From NCBI GenBank assembly GCA_009869945.1, contig WIXG01000132.1, positions 1 to 64,000 on the forward strand: a DNA stretch of 64,000 nucleotides, given 5' to 3'. The translations under genes were made by a program, and so were the position numbers. Position 1 is the first letter of the stretch. Each line of letters begins with the position of its first letter. Below are positions 37,701 to 47,000 of the stretch, in pieces. The notes under the pieces were generated by a model, which saw only the letters and a program-made list of their open reading frames with translations, did no database searches and was not told the origin of the DNA. Source of the stretch: Mesaphorura yosii (taxonomy: Eukaryota > Arthropoda > Collembola > Poduromorpha > Tullbergiidae).

Positions 37701-38146
37701 CTCCTATTTACAATGTACTCATGCCCCTTGTTTATGTTCCTGTTACTTTACAGGAGAGGTGCGCACCAATTCTTAAGGAGGTCGCCGAACTTATCAACTC
37801 GAAGTCACTAATCATTCAAGGACACCCGCTCCTGTCAATTCTCAAACTGGCGGACGTACACGAAGAGAAGATTCCAAAGTCCTCTACAGGACACAGGCTG
37901 GTGGCTGCTGCGGGTTCGGTCCTCTTGGTTCCAATTCTGCTGGCGGGCATCTACTCATTATACTTTTGCTGTGTCGACGCGGCTGCAGCCCTGCAACTGG
38001 GCTGGCCAACAATGGCTGGGGCTGGGACAAGTTCTCAGGGTAGGTGTTGGCGAGAAGTCATGCACACGGTAGCATCGAAGCAGAGGCGTCATGTTGCACA
38101 TATGAGTAATAATAACTTAAATATGAGCACGGTTTCGCGTTTATGA
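15283..38146 (+). CDS. Gfrl: GDNF-family-receptor-like protein (Gfrl type), 5' end missing
   Basis: This is a predicted cell-surface receptor of the GFR-alpha/GAS1 superfamily, which in animals binds GDNF-like ligands or acts as a co-receptor. Traced exons: 15283-15405, 22541-22711, 24649-24799, 24882-25003, 25327-25941, 26992-27244, 31601-31744, 32175-32380, 34176-34712, 34787-34851, 34917-35112, 35220-35249, 35552-35784, 35875-36012, 37754-38146. All junctions are GT...AG and phases agree throughout (1,1,2,1,1,2,2,1,1,0,1,1,0,0), which strongly supports the model. The product is about 1,125 residues: GDNF domains 1 and 2, His/Ser-rich spacer, GDNF domains 3 and 4, His/Asn/Thr-rich spacer, extra cysteine-rich block, long tail, hydrophobic segment. 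Vertebrate GFR-alpha proteins are about 400-470 residues; the long spacer-containing form resembles insect Gfrl. The signal-peptide exon was not found. Family assignment is confident; ligand and partner are unknown. Confidence 0.85.
15406..22540 (+). other. Gfrl intron (7.1 kb) between the halves of GDNF domain 1
   Basis: Bounded by GTAATC at the donor and TTATCTTTCGCAG at the acceptor, phase 1. Open frames inside it, including a 175-codon frame on the - strand at 19,204-19,731, have no recognisable family features and do not look like protein. A TATAAATAG with downstream sequence free of an obvious gene occurs at about 21,712-21,720. No repeats of note are seen apart from a short TTG run near 22,146-22,160. 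Confidence 0.6.
24649..25003 (+). CDS. Gfrl: Gfrl exons 3-4: GDNF/GAS1 domain 2
   Basis: Exon 24649-24799 starts at the pyrimidine-rich acceptor CTCTGGTCTCGTGTGCAG and reads EKDPFPVEALPTCDYALDVC onward, phase 1 in and phase 2 out. Exon 24882-25003 reads DLCHDSW, FGCICPSG, CDRIYGE and ends at NPCV in phase 1. Together they form a full GDNF domain: C...C...C, SNC, NC, then LCHDSW, C.C and a final C. The frame stays open for about 120 bases upstream of the chosen acceptor and contains several Cys codons, but there is no AG there to start an exon. Confidence 0.82.
25327..25941 (+). CDS. Gfrl: Gfrl exon 5: His/Ser/Pro-rich spacer 1 (symmetric phase 1-1)
   Basis: This 615-nt exon (205 codons) has phase 1 on both sides and contains no Cys, consistent with a disordered linker between two folded domain pairs. 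It begins EHSALDMSGT. About 45 codons in it has a His/Gln/Asn-rich run (HHHREQQQH, then HHRHHNQQQ). It then becomes Ser/Pro/Thr-rich and ends Gly/Ser/Arg-rich (GGIGGGIATISS). It directly follows the NPCV end of GDNF domain 2. It could be skipped without changing frame. Confidence 0.78.
26992..32380 (+). CDS. Gfrl: Gfrl exons 6-8: GDNF/GAS1 domains 3 and 4
   Basis: Exon 26992-27244 encodes a Gly-rich lead-in and domain 3 (STCYTALQNC, SAQCSKLL, YWCDL.RC, ETCMQALQSFY, AFCLCR). Exon 31601-31744 finishes domain 3 (DQECL, HPVC) and opens domain 4 (SCHSLAQQCRAQSDC). Exon 32175-32380 completes it (EKACAV, RKCAGPTAQC, KKTCACNG, YDCLGW, NPCV). Introns are 4.4 kb (27,245-31,600) and 430 bp, both phase 2. 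The final 20 nt around the donor (32,370-32,389) are identical to those at the end of domain 2 (24,991-25,010), which supports an internal duplication. Confidence 0.82.
27245..31600 (+). other. Gfrl intron (4.4 kb) within GDNF domain 3
   Basis: Phase-2 intron, donor GTAAGA, acceptor GGTATTTGAGCAG. It is unremarkable apart from an open frame on the - strand at 31,052-31,462 whose middle section looks protein-like and is bounded by possible splice sites, and a TATATAAATA string at about 31,215. No repeat or RNA gene was recognised. Confidence 0.55.
34176..34712 (+). CDS. Gfrl: Gfrl exon 9: His/Asn/Thr-rich spacer 2 (symmetric phase 1-1)
   Basis: This 537-nt exon (179 codons) has phase 1 on both sides and directly follows the NPCV end of GDNF domain 4, the same arrangement as spacer 1. 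Its first half is Ser/Thr/Pro-rich with an acidic-aromatic stretch (VFESRPQVEFIPPERTT). Its second half has alternating His and Asn (HNSNHNHNSN, HHNHNHNSNSQHHN), then Ser/Thr repeats, HHNHHYGGYGGG and Thr-rich DEFTTLRTTTTQ. It contains no Cys. It is probably an extracellular disordered linker and the His runs could bind metal ions (inference). Confidence 0.78.
34787..35249 (+). CDS. Gfrl: Gfrl exons 10-12: extra cysteine-rich block, with a 30-nt microexon
   Basis: Exon 34787-34851 (65 nt) reads NFCTVKRPNLPDQ. Exon 34917-35112 reads RRSCSELCSCAYDN, LCAVLDCLKATTCDW, GQCMCYGG. The 30-nt exon 35220-35249 reads GHFICMRPSR. The block has about eleven Cys in about 97 residues with a C..C.C...C....C....C pattern unlike the GDNF domain; the closing CMCYGGHFICM stretch resembles small disulfide modules such as VWC, but I cannot assign a family. 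Phases (1-0, 0-1, 1-1) match their neighbours. The microexon is flanked by a clear TTTTATTTTCTAG acceptor and a GTAAG donor. Confidence 0.75.
35552..36012 (+). CDS. Gfrl: Gfrl exons 13-14: conserved-looking extracellular tail
   Basis: Exon 35552-35784 (phase 1-0) reads ANFTSLLPFAEKYNLHPGVF, then LFLGFSNQDESVLKEHTG and DPYFQHQFVNPADKDN. Exon 35875-36012 (phase 0-0) reads SECRLNPFKKEEENLI and PREDFGANFTMREPKPDD. The composition is that of a folded, mixed alpha/beta domain with one Cys, not of low-complexity linker. I recall that arthropod Gfrl proteins continue past the GDNF domains into such a tail, but I cannot name a domain family. Two N-glycosylation sequons (NFT) are visible. Confidence 0.75.
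36013..37753 (+). other. Gfrl intron (1.7 kb) before the last traced exon
   Basis: Phase-0 intron, donor GTAAGT, acceptor TTACTTTACAG. It contains a 177-codon open frame (36,173-36,706) with several Cys and no recognised homology. A frame that long is close to what chance allows in 64 kb. No repeat was recognised. Confidence 0.5.
37754..38146 (+). CDS. Gfrl: Gfrl last traced exon: membrane-proximal segment, hydrophobic anchor and tail
   Basis: The exon begins in phase 0 with ERCAPILKEVAELIN and continues through GHPLLSILKLADVHEEK. A hydrophobic run of about 25 residues then follows at about 37,898-37,972 (LVAAAGSVLLVPILLAGIYS and on). In the open frame a further tail of about 55 residues leads to TGA at 38,144-38,146. 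GFR-alpha proteins are normally GPI-anchored with the hydrophobic run at the very end; the tail here suggests a transmembrane protein instead. However, a plausible donor (CAGG|GTAGGT at 38,039/38,040) could splice to an unseen exon, so the true C-terminus is uncertain. Confidence 0.65.
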   Translation, partial: ERCAPILKEVAELINSKSLIIQGHPLLSILKLADVHEEKIPKSSTGHRLVAAAGSVLLVPILLAGIYSLYFCCVDAAAALQLGWPTMAGAGTSSQGRCWREVMHTVASKQRRHVAHMSNNNLNMSTVSRL

Positions 38147-40956
38147 TAATTACCTGAACTCTTAGGACGCATTGCATAATCACAAATTAACGATTCAACA
38201 CTGTTAAAACCCCATCAAGAAGATCAAATATATTTTCAAGTGCATCATAGTAAATTGTTACCGAAATGTAGTAGAAAGAACTTGGAGGCATTCGAACGAA
38301 ACCTATTTAAGGAGTTGAGTAATTTAGCACAAGTACAAAAGGATACTTGAAGCTGTAGAAGTTGTTAGTAGGGAAAGAAGAAGAGAAAACTGCTGACTCA
38401 GACGATATTAAATGCTGTACTGTCGTAGTTTACGTCGTAGACAATGCACTTGTTGACTATAAACACACTTTTCATGATTGTTGTTCTTGATGAGAAGAGA
38501 AACGCGCCACGCAGGAAGAGAATTGCGTTGAAAGACTTTCATCCTTTTATGAAAACGTACCGAAGTGAAGTGAAAAGCTTCCCAGTTTCATTATATAGCA
38601 CCTTAGCAAATGTAATTACAGTTACGCGCTATTACATACTAATACAAGAACAAAGTACCTGGAGTATTTTGAGGAAATTAGCTTAAGCACTAATCTAGAC
38701 TTGAATTACTTGTAGCAAAGCATCTGTCTCTGTACGATAAGCTCATGCGTGTCTTTGAAGTATAGTTTAAGAGTATTGTGCGATCCTATTCAATAATTCG
38801 TCCTTAATTCATCCGATTTGATGACAAACGACGTAACGACGTAACGACGTAACGACGTAACGACGTAACGACAATTATGCCTCTCGTCGCATTCACAAAT
38901 TCTCCGCGGGTTTCGGCATATCATTCCCTACTCACATTCAAATCCACAATCCACGCCCTGCAGATTTGGCACGTACTGTCAGCATTGCTTGTAGATCTCT
39001 AGCCCCACGCTGCTGCTCCTTGAAAAATATAAAGCGAACAGGGAAAATGTTTAATGTGCATTGTCTAAACGGACAGATTATGCAACTGTCCGTATTTTGT
39101 ATGATAGTGTACTTTTCAACTTTCAAGTTGATGACTGCGACTTTCGCAAAGAATTCACAAAGAGTATTTTATTTTTCTTATTTTGCACATTGAGTACAGA
39201 GTAAGAGTTGACCTTTGTACAAACTGTTTGTAATTAAGAGATTTTCTGGGCGTAGTGCGGGAGCGAGATGGTGCATCGTCGCTGGACGGCACGTCAACAA
39301 TACATTTAACAATGGTACTATCAGCTACAATTACGGTATAAATTATTGCTATCCTTGTTAGTTGTTGAACTATTCTATAACGGCATGATACGGCAATATT
39401 ATTTAGGATACATGTGCTGTGCAGTACGACCGTATTAGCGAGAGATTATCGATTATCAAGTGTAATACGAAAACCATGCTACTTGGTTCTAGTACAGTAC
39501 CGTGTAATAAGGCAGCTGCAATACAAGCAATCTGTTATCAACACAAAATACATTCAAGTCTAAGTGAGTTTGTTGATGTTAGAATATATATTAACTTTAT
39601 GACAGGGGTAGATGACAGAACAAAGAGTTATGTCAAAGAAATGATTATTCCAGTAATAAAATCCGTAATAATTAGCAAACTTCTGTCTTTGGAGCACGTT
39701 GATTTATTTCGCTACACCGCAAACGGCTAATCTAATATCAATGGCCCCGCACATCTTCGCACACAAGTGAGTTATCATCATGTCATTAGTACGAGTTTGG
39801 AGTTGAGTTCTGCAAATGATCGTACGCCTCATCGCGAAATGAGTCATCAAATTGGAATTAATGGAATTCAACTTGCGAAGACCCGGAGAATGCTGCCTCA
39901 GACACGGCCATGCCATGACCATAACTGGTCCTGCTCCACATTCGTAATCATAATTGGCAAAGTGCGGGTACGCACTCGCGCATTGCTAATGCCCGCCTTA
40001 GATCGTAAATGATTTGACTGATTGCCAAAGTTCTGCGAATAATGGGAAACTAATTGCTAAAGAAGGGTAAACCTTCAGGAAGCCGCTGTTGCGTGTTTTT
40101 ATGAAAATTACAGCGATCGAGAGCAGAATGAAGTTCAACGTGACGTAATATGGACTCATGATCATGACACGAACTGGCGAATCGCATTTCATGAATGAAT
40201 TCCTTTATTTCGAACCACAAGTAATAAAGTAATCCATCTTTGCGTAGCATTTTACAAAAAACCCCGAATTCTGAGTACAGTGGCAGAGGATTCTTGAATC
40301 TTGGACCTTTCGACCCACTCGACACAAATCTAAACCAAAAATTAAAGGCCCACTCCGATAAGTACCTCATCGTGAGAAAATACGAAGTAATCGACACAAC
40401 GTCCTGAACTTTGGCCTCAAGATTAAGAACCCCATTTATAAATATTATCTTGTGTACGAGCTTGACGATTGAAGAAGCAACTTTCATCTATTGACGAGTA
40501 CCAAAATGAATGAATTGTTGAGGATTACCCAACCACCCCAGTTAGAATTCATTTCGTCTTTCTTGGGCATGCTGAAGAAACTGGATATTTAAGACATGAC
40601 ATATAAGTGCACACGCAGCACCAACGGAAAGATAAGAGTCATGCCGTTGTGAATGTTTATGCATCATCCTTCACTCTTCATTCTTTCCTTAGCATGGCCA
40701 ACATGTTCTTGAATCCCACTATATCTGAGTAGACCATCTGGTGGAAGATCTTTCTCAATTAGCTCGTTCTTTGTACTTGTCGTGTTTTATACATCCGGCT
40801 AATTTGACAGTTTCCTCAAAGTGGACCTGGAATTTTAAAGATCAGATCGCCGGATTATTTTTAAAAAAAATTAGAGTGTTATCGTCCGGAGTGGCTTAAA
40901 ATGTTAGAGAACAGTTAGCTAGCTTCCGAAGTTGCAAATAACACACTCTGGCTCCG
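38147..40956. other. Intergenic region between the receptor and lipid-carrier genes
   Basis: No exon is supported. The first part is probably the 3' untranslated region of the receptor gene. AATAAA occurs at about 39,655-39,660 and again near 40,214, both far from the stop, so neither is assigned with confidence. An ATATAAG string at about 40,601-40,607 is a weak candidate TATA element for the downstream gene, about 350 bp before its ATG. A short tandem repeat lies at 38,829-38,872. Confidence 0.5.
38829..38872. repeat. Short tandem repeat, unit CGACGTAA, 5.5 copies
   Basis: Five perfect head-to-tail copies of the 8-mer CGACGTAA plus half a copy (CGAC) are visible. Each junction contains ACGT, a CRE/bZIP-like core, but nothing else suggests regulatory use. 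Perfect copies imply recent slippage or constraint, and the length is likely to be polymorphic. Confidence 0.9.
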
Positions 40957-41035
40957 ATGGCATTGCAAAGGCATTGTATTCGCCTTTTAATCGTCACACT
41001 TTTGTGCGTATTCATTCCGTCTCTGGTCGCAATAA
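40957..41035 (+). CDS. Lipid carrier exon 1: signal peptide
   Basis: ATG in a good context (CTCCGATGG) starts MALQRHCIRLLIVTLLCVFI and runs to PSLVAI, a basic n-region, a hydrophobic core and small residues near a likely cleavage site. The exon ends in phase 1 at AATAA|GTAAGT. No in-frame alternative ATG with a similar profile lies upstream. Upstream promoter elements are not clear. Confidence 0.8.
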
Positions 41036-44000
41036 GTAAGTTCTTATGGCTGCGCATAATAAAGAGGGCGGCCAAATACGCGAATGGCTTGCATCACCAC
41101 AACGTTGTGCCTTTTATTCCAGGTCCTTTCCGGCAACGAAATAGATGTGGGCCAGCCACTTGTGAGGGTAAGAATGGGATAACCGAATGTTCAACTTATT
41201 AGCGAAAATAGGGATACAAATCCAAAAAACGGCGACTGACATTCGAAAATTAAACAGGTGGGACCAAATTCCACTACAAAGAGGGGAATGTGTACCTATA
41301 CCAGTACAGTATCAATGGCACGACGTCCATTTCCCGAGGTCCAACCGAGCAATCTGGATTGCACATTTCTGCACAAGTTGCAATCAAGTTCATTTCGCCA
41401 TGTGAAGGCATTCTATTCGTACGTCCTTCCAAGTGCAGCAATATCAGCATGCATGTGGTGCTGTATTGTCTTGTTGTCTATTGATTCACAAATTGTGAAT
41501 TAATTGCAATTATGTACCTGCTATCATCTATATTCTATTTTTAGATCCGGGAAGTTGATTTATGGCAGTCGTACGCCGCAAGCACTCCGGTGCGAGGCGA
41601 GGCAGAGCCGAAGTTCAGCCAGCAAGACACAGACCATCACTTCCGACACGCGTTGGAAGAGTTTCCCTTAAGGTCAGAAATTAAGAGCACATTCAAGAAA
41701 GTCTAGCATTTGCTGTTTGGCGTGCACTTGAAACTGGCGAAAGAATTATCATCTTGTGCGTGGTGTTTTCCCACTTTTCCCTCGGCTCAGTAATTTGCTA
41801 TTATGTATAAATAGCGTATAAAACGAGGATCTCACAAGTAGGCTCGTGTGTGGTAGAAAATATGTTTCGGATGAAGACGATGAAATGAAAATCGAGCAAC
41901 AAGGCAAAACTTTTTAGATTTTAATTTGCATATATTTCGTTAGATTCTCGTACGCCGATGGTCTCATAGAAGAAGTTTGCCCGGATACGCAAGAGACTCC
42001 GTGGGTGCTGAACGTGAAACGAGGTTTGCTCTCATCACTCCAGAATACGATGAGAAGATTAGATTTGGAACACAGGGGGCAGGAGGTAAGTAGTGCCAAC
42101 GAACCAAAGACAACAACAAGCTTCCTAACAAGACGCCGCGGCGACGTGTGCTTGCTTTGCGACTCAACATAATCTCACTTGAGCTCTCAAATCCAATCTT
42201 TCATGACTCTGAGGTTGTGGGTTCATCTTTCATAAATTCAGGCCCAATTTTCAAACGCTGATTTGCAAATTTGTATGGAGACAAACGCTATAAGCTCAAA
42301 TTGCTTTGCACATGATGTGCTCACTTCTTGAATAGGAAGACGTCCACGGACATTGCAACGTTGACTATCTGATCGGTGCGGCCACAGCCAGCAGCTTGAC
42401 AATCGAGAAGACGAAGGACGTCAGCTCATGTGGTGACAAATTCGGCATCTATTCCTCAGTTCAAGGAACTCCATACAACTTCGGAACGGTAAGGCCAGAA
42501 CCTGCGCTGTGTCATAGTTTGTACACGAAGTTAACGACAGCAAAGAAAGGAGGGTGAGAGAAAGCGCCCACTGCATCCGTGTAACAATGACAAGATTATA
42601 TCATTTCAAGGCAGAGACGGAAGCAAAATCCAATTGATTTTGAGCTGCATAAAACAAATTACGAAATGTTGAGACGCTCTGTTTTCTCATCTTTCATTCC
42701 TCGATTTGGTTGTTCTACTCCCGTCACAGCCACAGTAGAACATAATTATATTGTTGCTGTGTGATATTTTCATCTATCACAGCCAGACGACATGTGAATT
42801 GACAGCTTTTCTTATTGGAATCTCTTCAGCGTTCACGAGTTGCGTCGGTGACGAAGCAACCGCTCGTGCGGCGCTGTACCCGTTAACCGCGTTCCCGGAC
42901 TGTCATTCTCTTCCTTCTTGTCTCCAATTCACCTTACACATTCCAAAATACACTTTCCATTTCATTACCACGTAATATGTTTCATTCTAATTTGCGTATT
43001 TGCTAGAAATACCAATCGATGCCCGCAGTTGCTTCAACAAGTGAGTGTCTACAAATAGTGGATCGCAACTTGATTTCCAAAGTAACGTGCAGCGAGACAC
43101 ACCGACTTCGCACTCTAGCACGGGGCGTGGCTGGCGTCGTGAACAACATCCAGCAGACCCTGGAACTGGTCTCAATTTATGATCCAAATTATGTACCAGC
43201 GGAGAGTCAGACAAAAAGGGAAGGTTTTGAGTCGGAGGACAGTCCAGCTCCGCATAGTTCTGACGATGATGGCCACGGGCAAGGATCTACCGCGATTGAC
43301 GAGAACGAGACAGAAACAAATCTACCCCCTATATCCACAACGCTTCCGCCAATTTTTGCCCAGCTCGTGAGTAATTACAACCCTGAAATTGTGTTTCAAC
43401 GAGAATCGCTGCACTTCAAACACGATTACAATATGGATCCTTCGACAACCGGCACGGCTAATGACCTGCAGGCTGGGAGAAAGGCATTAGAGGACTTCTG
43501 CAGCTCTGTGAAGGTGAGTTTACCTTAATACCTGTAAAGGTATGACTGGCAATCTGAAAACTTTTCAGCTTAACCCAATTTGGCTTACCAGCTTCTGGTA
43601 GCTAAAACATCATGGTATTGAAATTTAGCATTAAGCACCATTTTCAGAAGATAATTTATTTTAAAACTATAATTTATAATCGCATGGATTATTTCGACTA
43701 AATACAACCTACTGCAACTACTTCCAGAACGAAGTGAGCAGTGAATCGGGAGACTTCTTCGACGTGCTTGTCATGACGATGCGTGGCCTCACGTACCAAT
43801 ATTTAAAAACCTTGAGTGAAGAATCCGCAACGATTTGCGAAGGAGACAGGTGAGAAAAGATCCTTATAAAATCGTAGCTTCAAATGCATGCATCTTTTCA
43901 GACGAAAGTCACCGACTTTTCCCTACAATTGGAATGAAAATGTTAAACTTCACTGAGCCAGCATGAGAATTAGACGATTTAATTTGCAATTTCCAGATCT

Positions 44001-47000
44001 TTAATAAACTCTCGTATGATAGTAAAAGTTGTATAATGTTGTATTCTGACTTTACCTTAACGTATTCATTTCAAGTTTCCTCATGGCTACGGGGTTGCTA
44101 ACTGGAGCCATAGACTGATGTAAAAACTGAACTTGCTCCATGTTTTTCCTTCTATGCATGTACTTCGAACAGAACACATTTTGATAATGCCTTGGAAGCA
44201 GTTGGCAACGCGGCCTCAGTAGCAGTAATTAAGGAGAAGATTCTCCAGAGAGGAGCTCCAGCCGAAACCATTCATTCTTGGATCGCCTCTTTAACCTACA
44301 TTCAGAAACCTGACTTGGACCTCATGGAAGCTGCCGTTGATATTCTCAAAGAACGAGAAACCTATCCGCAGATTCTTCTCAGCTACTCGTCCCTTGCAAA
44401 CACGTACTGCAGACATGACGCCCTCTGCGCGGGACGTCGCCCGATCTCAATTCTTACCAAGATGTATGAGAAAATATTCACGACCGGTTGCATCCCGAGC
44501 AAGCCAAATCTTGTCGAGCAGCTGATCATGTACTTGAAAGGCATCGGCAATTTCGGACAATTTTCTGAAGGGATCAATACTGCTTTGCTCACTTGCATTT
44601 CGAGTAGCGATCGGGAAGAGATTAAGGTCGCGGCGATTGATGCGTACAGGTAGATGAAAATGAAGACCTGATGAAGAATTATCTTCGAGTTGCTAAAGTG
44701 CTTTGCTCTTATTGTGATTAGACGCATGCATTGCAATTCGGACCAAACTGTGCTGAACAAAGTTTTCCAAAGTGAGACTGAGGATTCGGAAGTTAGAATA
44801 GCGGCCTTCATTGGTCTCATGAGATGCCCCACGTATTCGACCATCAGATCGATTAAGGAGACACTCGAGAGAGAGCAAGTCAATCAAGGTGAGCAAAAAC
44901 AGGTTCGCTCAAGTGTTGCACTTTCTTTTCACTACGATTTTGGACTCAAGGTGAGGAAATGTATGAGGGTATGGTAGCACCGCATGATAAAAGCCGAAAG
45001 CGCAGAATAGACGTGTAATTAACTGGAATTACTGCTTGATTTAAAATTCGGAACTGGGTGCGTGGTTTCGCTCTGCACTCATCTTTGCTCGATCAAAGAG
45101 GAAAAGAGTCATTAAACAAGTGCAGAGCTTTTCTTGAGTGCAGCAACGGGATGTTGGACAATGCCAAGATGGACACGTCCGTAGCCCGGTGCATGATATA
45201 ACCCGTGCTTGTATGTTGTATGTCGTAGTTGGGTCATTCGTGTGGACATATCTGAAGAATCTCCAGAAAACTGCCCTTCCAAGTAAGGCCGAACTTCAGG
45301 GACTCATTGCTGATGAAAACTTGTCAAAAAAGTTTGCCATAGACGTCAGAAAATTCTCTCGCAATTTCGAAATCTCAACTTTTCATGATGACTTGAACTT
45401 TGGTGAGTCTCTTACTTTCATTATGTTTGGTCTTCTCTTTCATGCTCTTGCGGAGCCAACTGTGAGGATTCCCTCCTTAGTTTTACTTTCCCGTCTGGCA
45501 TTTTTATGCCGTAGTTTGACTGGATACTAAACGTAACCACGATCTTTATTCGCCGAGTGACTGAGAGCACACGATGCACACCGGGAAGAAAGCATATAAT
45601 CTGAGACCATTCCATTTAATCTCTCACGACTTCCAGCCGGGCGCTTCGCTTGCTTGTTCGTGCAACTTTTCATGCCATGCCGTACACAAGTCATGCATAC
45701 GATTACTGTTACTGTTACGACCGGGCAACTTACTTTTGTCATCTTTATTCCTACTTAAAAGTATTAACAAAGTACTGGATAATATCATTTTCACCTTCTT
45801 GACTATTATTGCTATTGCCTTTGCTCCGGTCGCCGGTTGTGGTCCATCAACACGAAAAGTTTGCATGGATCCGAGTACAGCCTGGTAGAAATGAAACCAT
45901 GTTCATTGACAAGACTTCTTCACTTTCTCTGACTCTTCGCAGGACTTGGCCTTGAAAGCAATTTGGTATTCTCACCCAAGTCATACTTGCCACGGTCCGT
46001 CATGCTCAACATGACTGTTGACCTCTTTGGGGAATCCATCAACGTGTTCGAGGTACGTACTCTTGGCATTTTCAGCCGTCAATCTTTTCTGAAATGATGC
46101 TCATGAATATGTTCTCGAATGCATTTTGGAAGGCTGGAGTTCGTTTGGAAAATTTCGAGCGCCACATTGAGTCGCTGTTTGGTCCGAAAGGATCGCTCCG
46201 AAATAAGGATCTGCACAGCCTCATTTCATCGTTCCGCCAGAAGCGTGCCGTGCCAAGCAAACGTAAATTAAGAACGTTAACGCAGGAGTACGATGCACAC
46301 AAGAGATACTACAGCGACCCGATTGTAAGTTGTTTCCATTGTCATTGCTATTGCCTACTCGTTTAGACGGCATAGAGTGCCTACGTACAATGGACCGATG
46401 GTTTAATAGAAGATGAAGTGCGGAAAAGGGTTGAAAAAGTGTAATTGCTTTGTTCATCTTTTTAAATTGATTCATAGACCCATGGCACACATGTCATGTT
46501 ATTTGTCATTTTCCACTTCCACCATGCGAGTCACTTCGATAATGTTGCCATTCATTTTACCAAAGATGATGATAACGTGGCGCGATAGCATGAGAAACGG
46601 CCCTCAATACAGAGGCATGTCGTGTATTTTTGTGGCCATACTCGTGTGATGGGAAAGCGTCGACTTACTCCACTGCACTTCAAGCACTGATGCTTCAGCA
46701 CACGAACGAAAGTAAATGAGTTTCTTTTACAGGCGTCATTTTCGCTGAAAACATTCGGAAATGAGATTTTCTATGAAAGGAGAGCCGGCACACAGGAGAC
46801 TGACTTCATGGGCTTATTAAATCCCTTTCAGCACATCAAACAATTAGGTGACAAGGTAGGCAATGAATCTTACGCCTGCTTACTTGCGCTGCATTTTCTA
46901 TGTTATCTGTCGAAATTTCCGTAATGCATGCATTTGAGAGAGAAGGCATCATATTTTGTATTGTATCGCTTCCACTTTAGCACGCTTCCATTTCTCAACA

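Noticed and set aside
40601-40607. ATATAAG as the TATA box of the lipid-carrier gene
   Set aside because: It lies about 350 bp before the ATG with no clear initiator, and short ATG-containing frames lie between; too weak to call as a feature.
44383-44883. 166-codon frame on the - strand
   Set aside because: It is the antisense shadow of lipid-carrier exons 9-10, whose + strand reading is clearly family sequence.
46053-46075. A 23-nt intron with acceptor at 46,075 giving 19 extra codons before exon 13
   Set aside because: The intron would be below any usual minimum. The acceptor at 46,132 gives an 80-nt intron and joins INVFE to AGVRLENFE, the family pattern.
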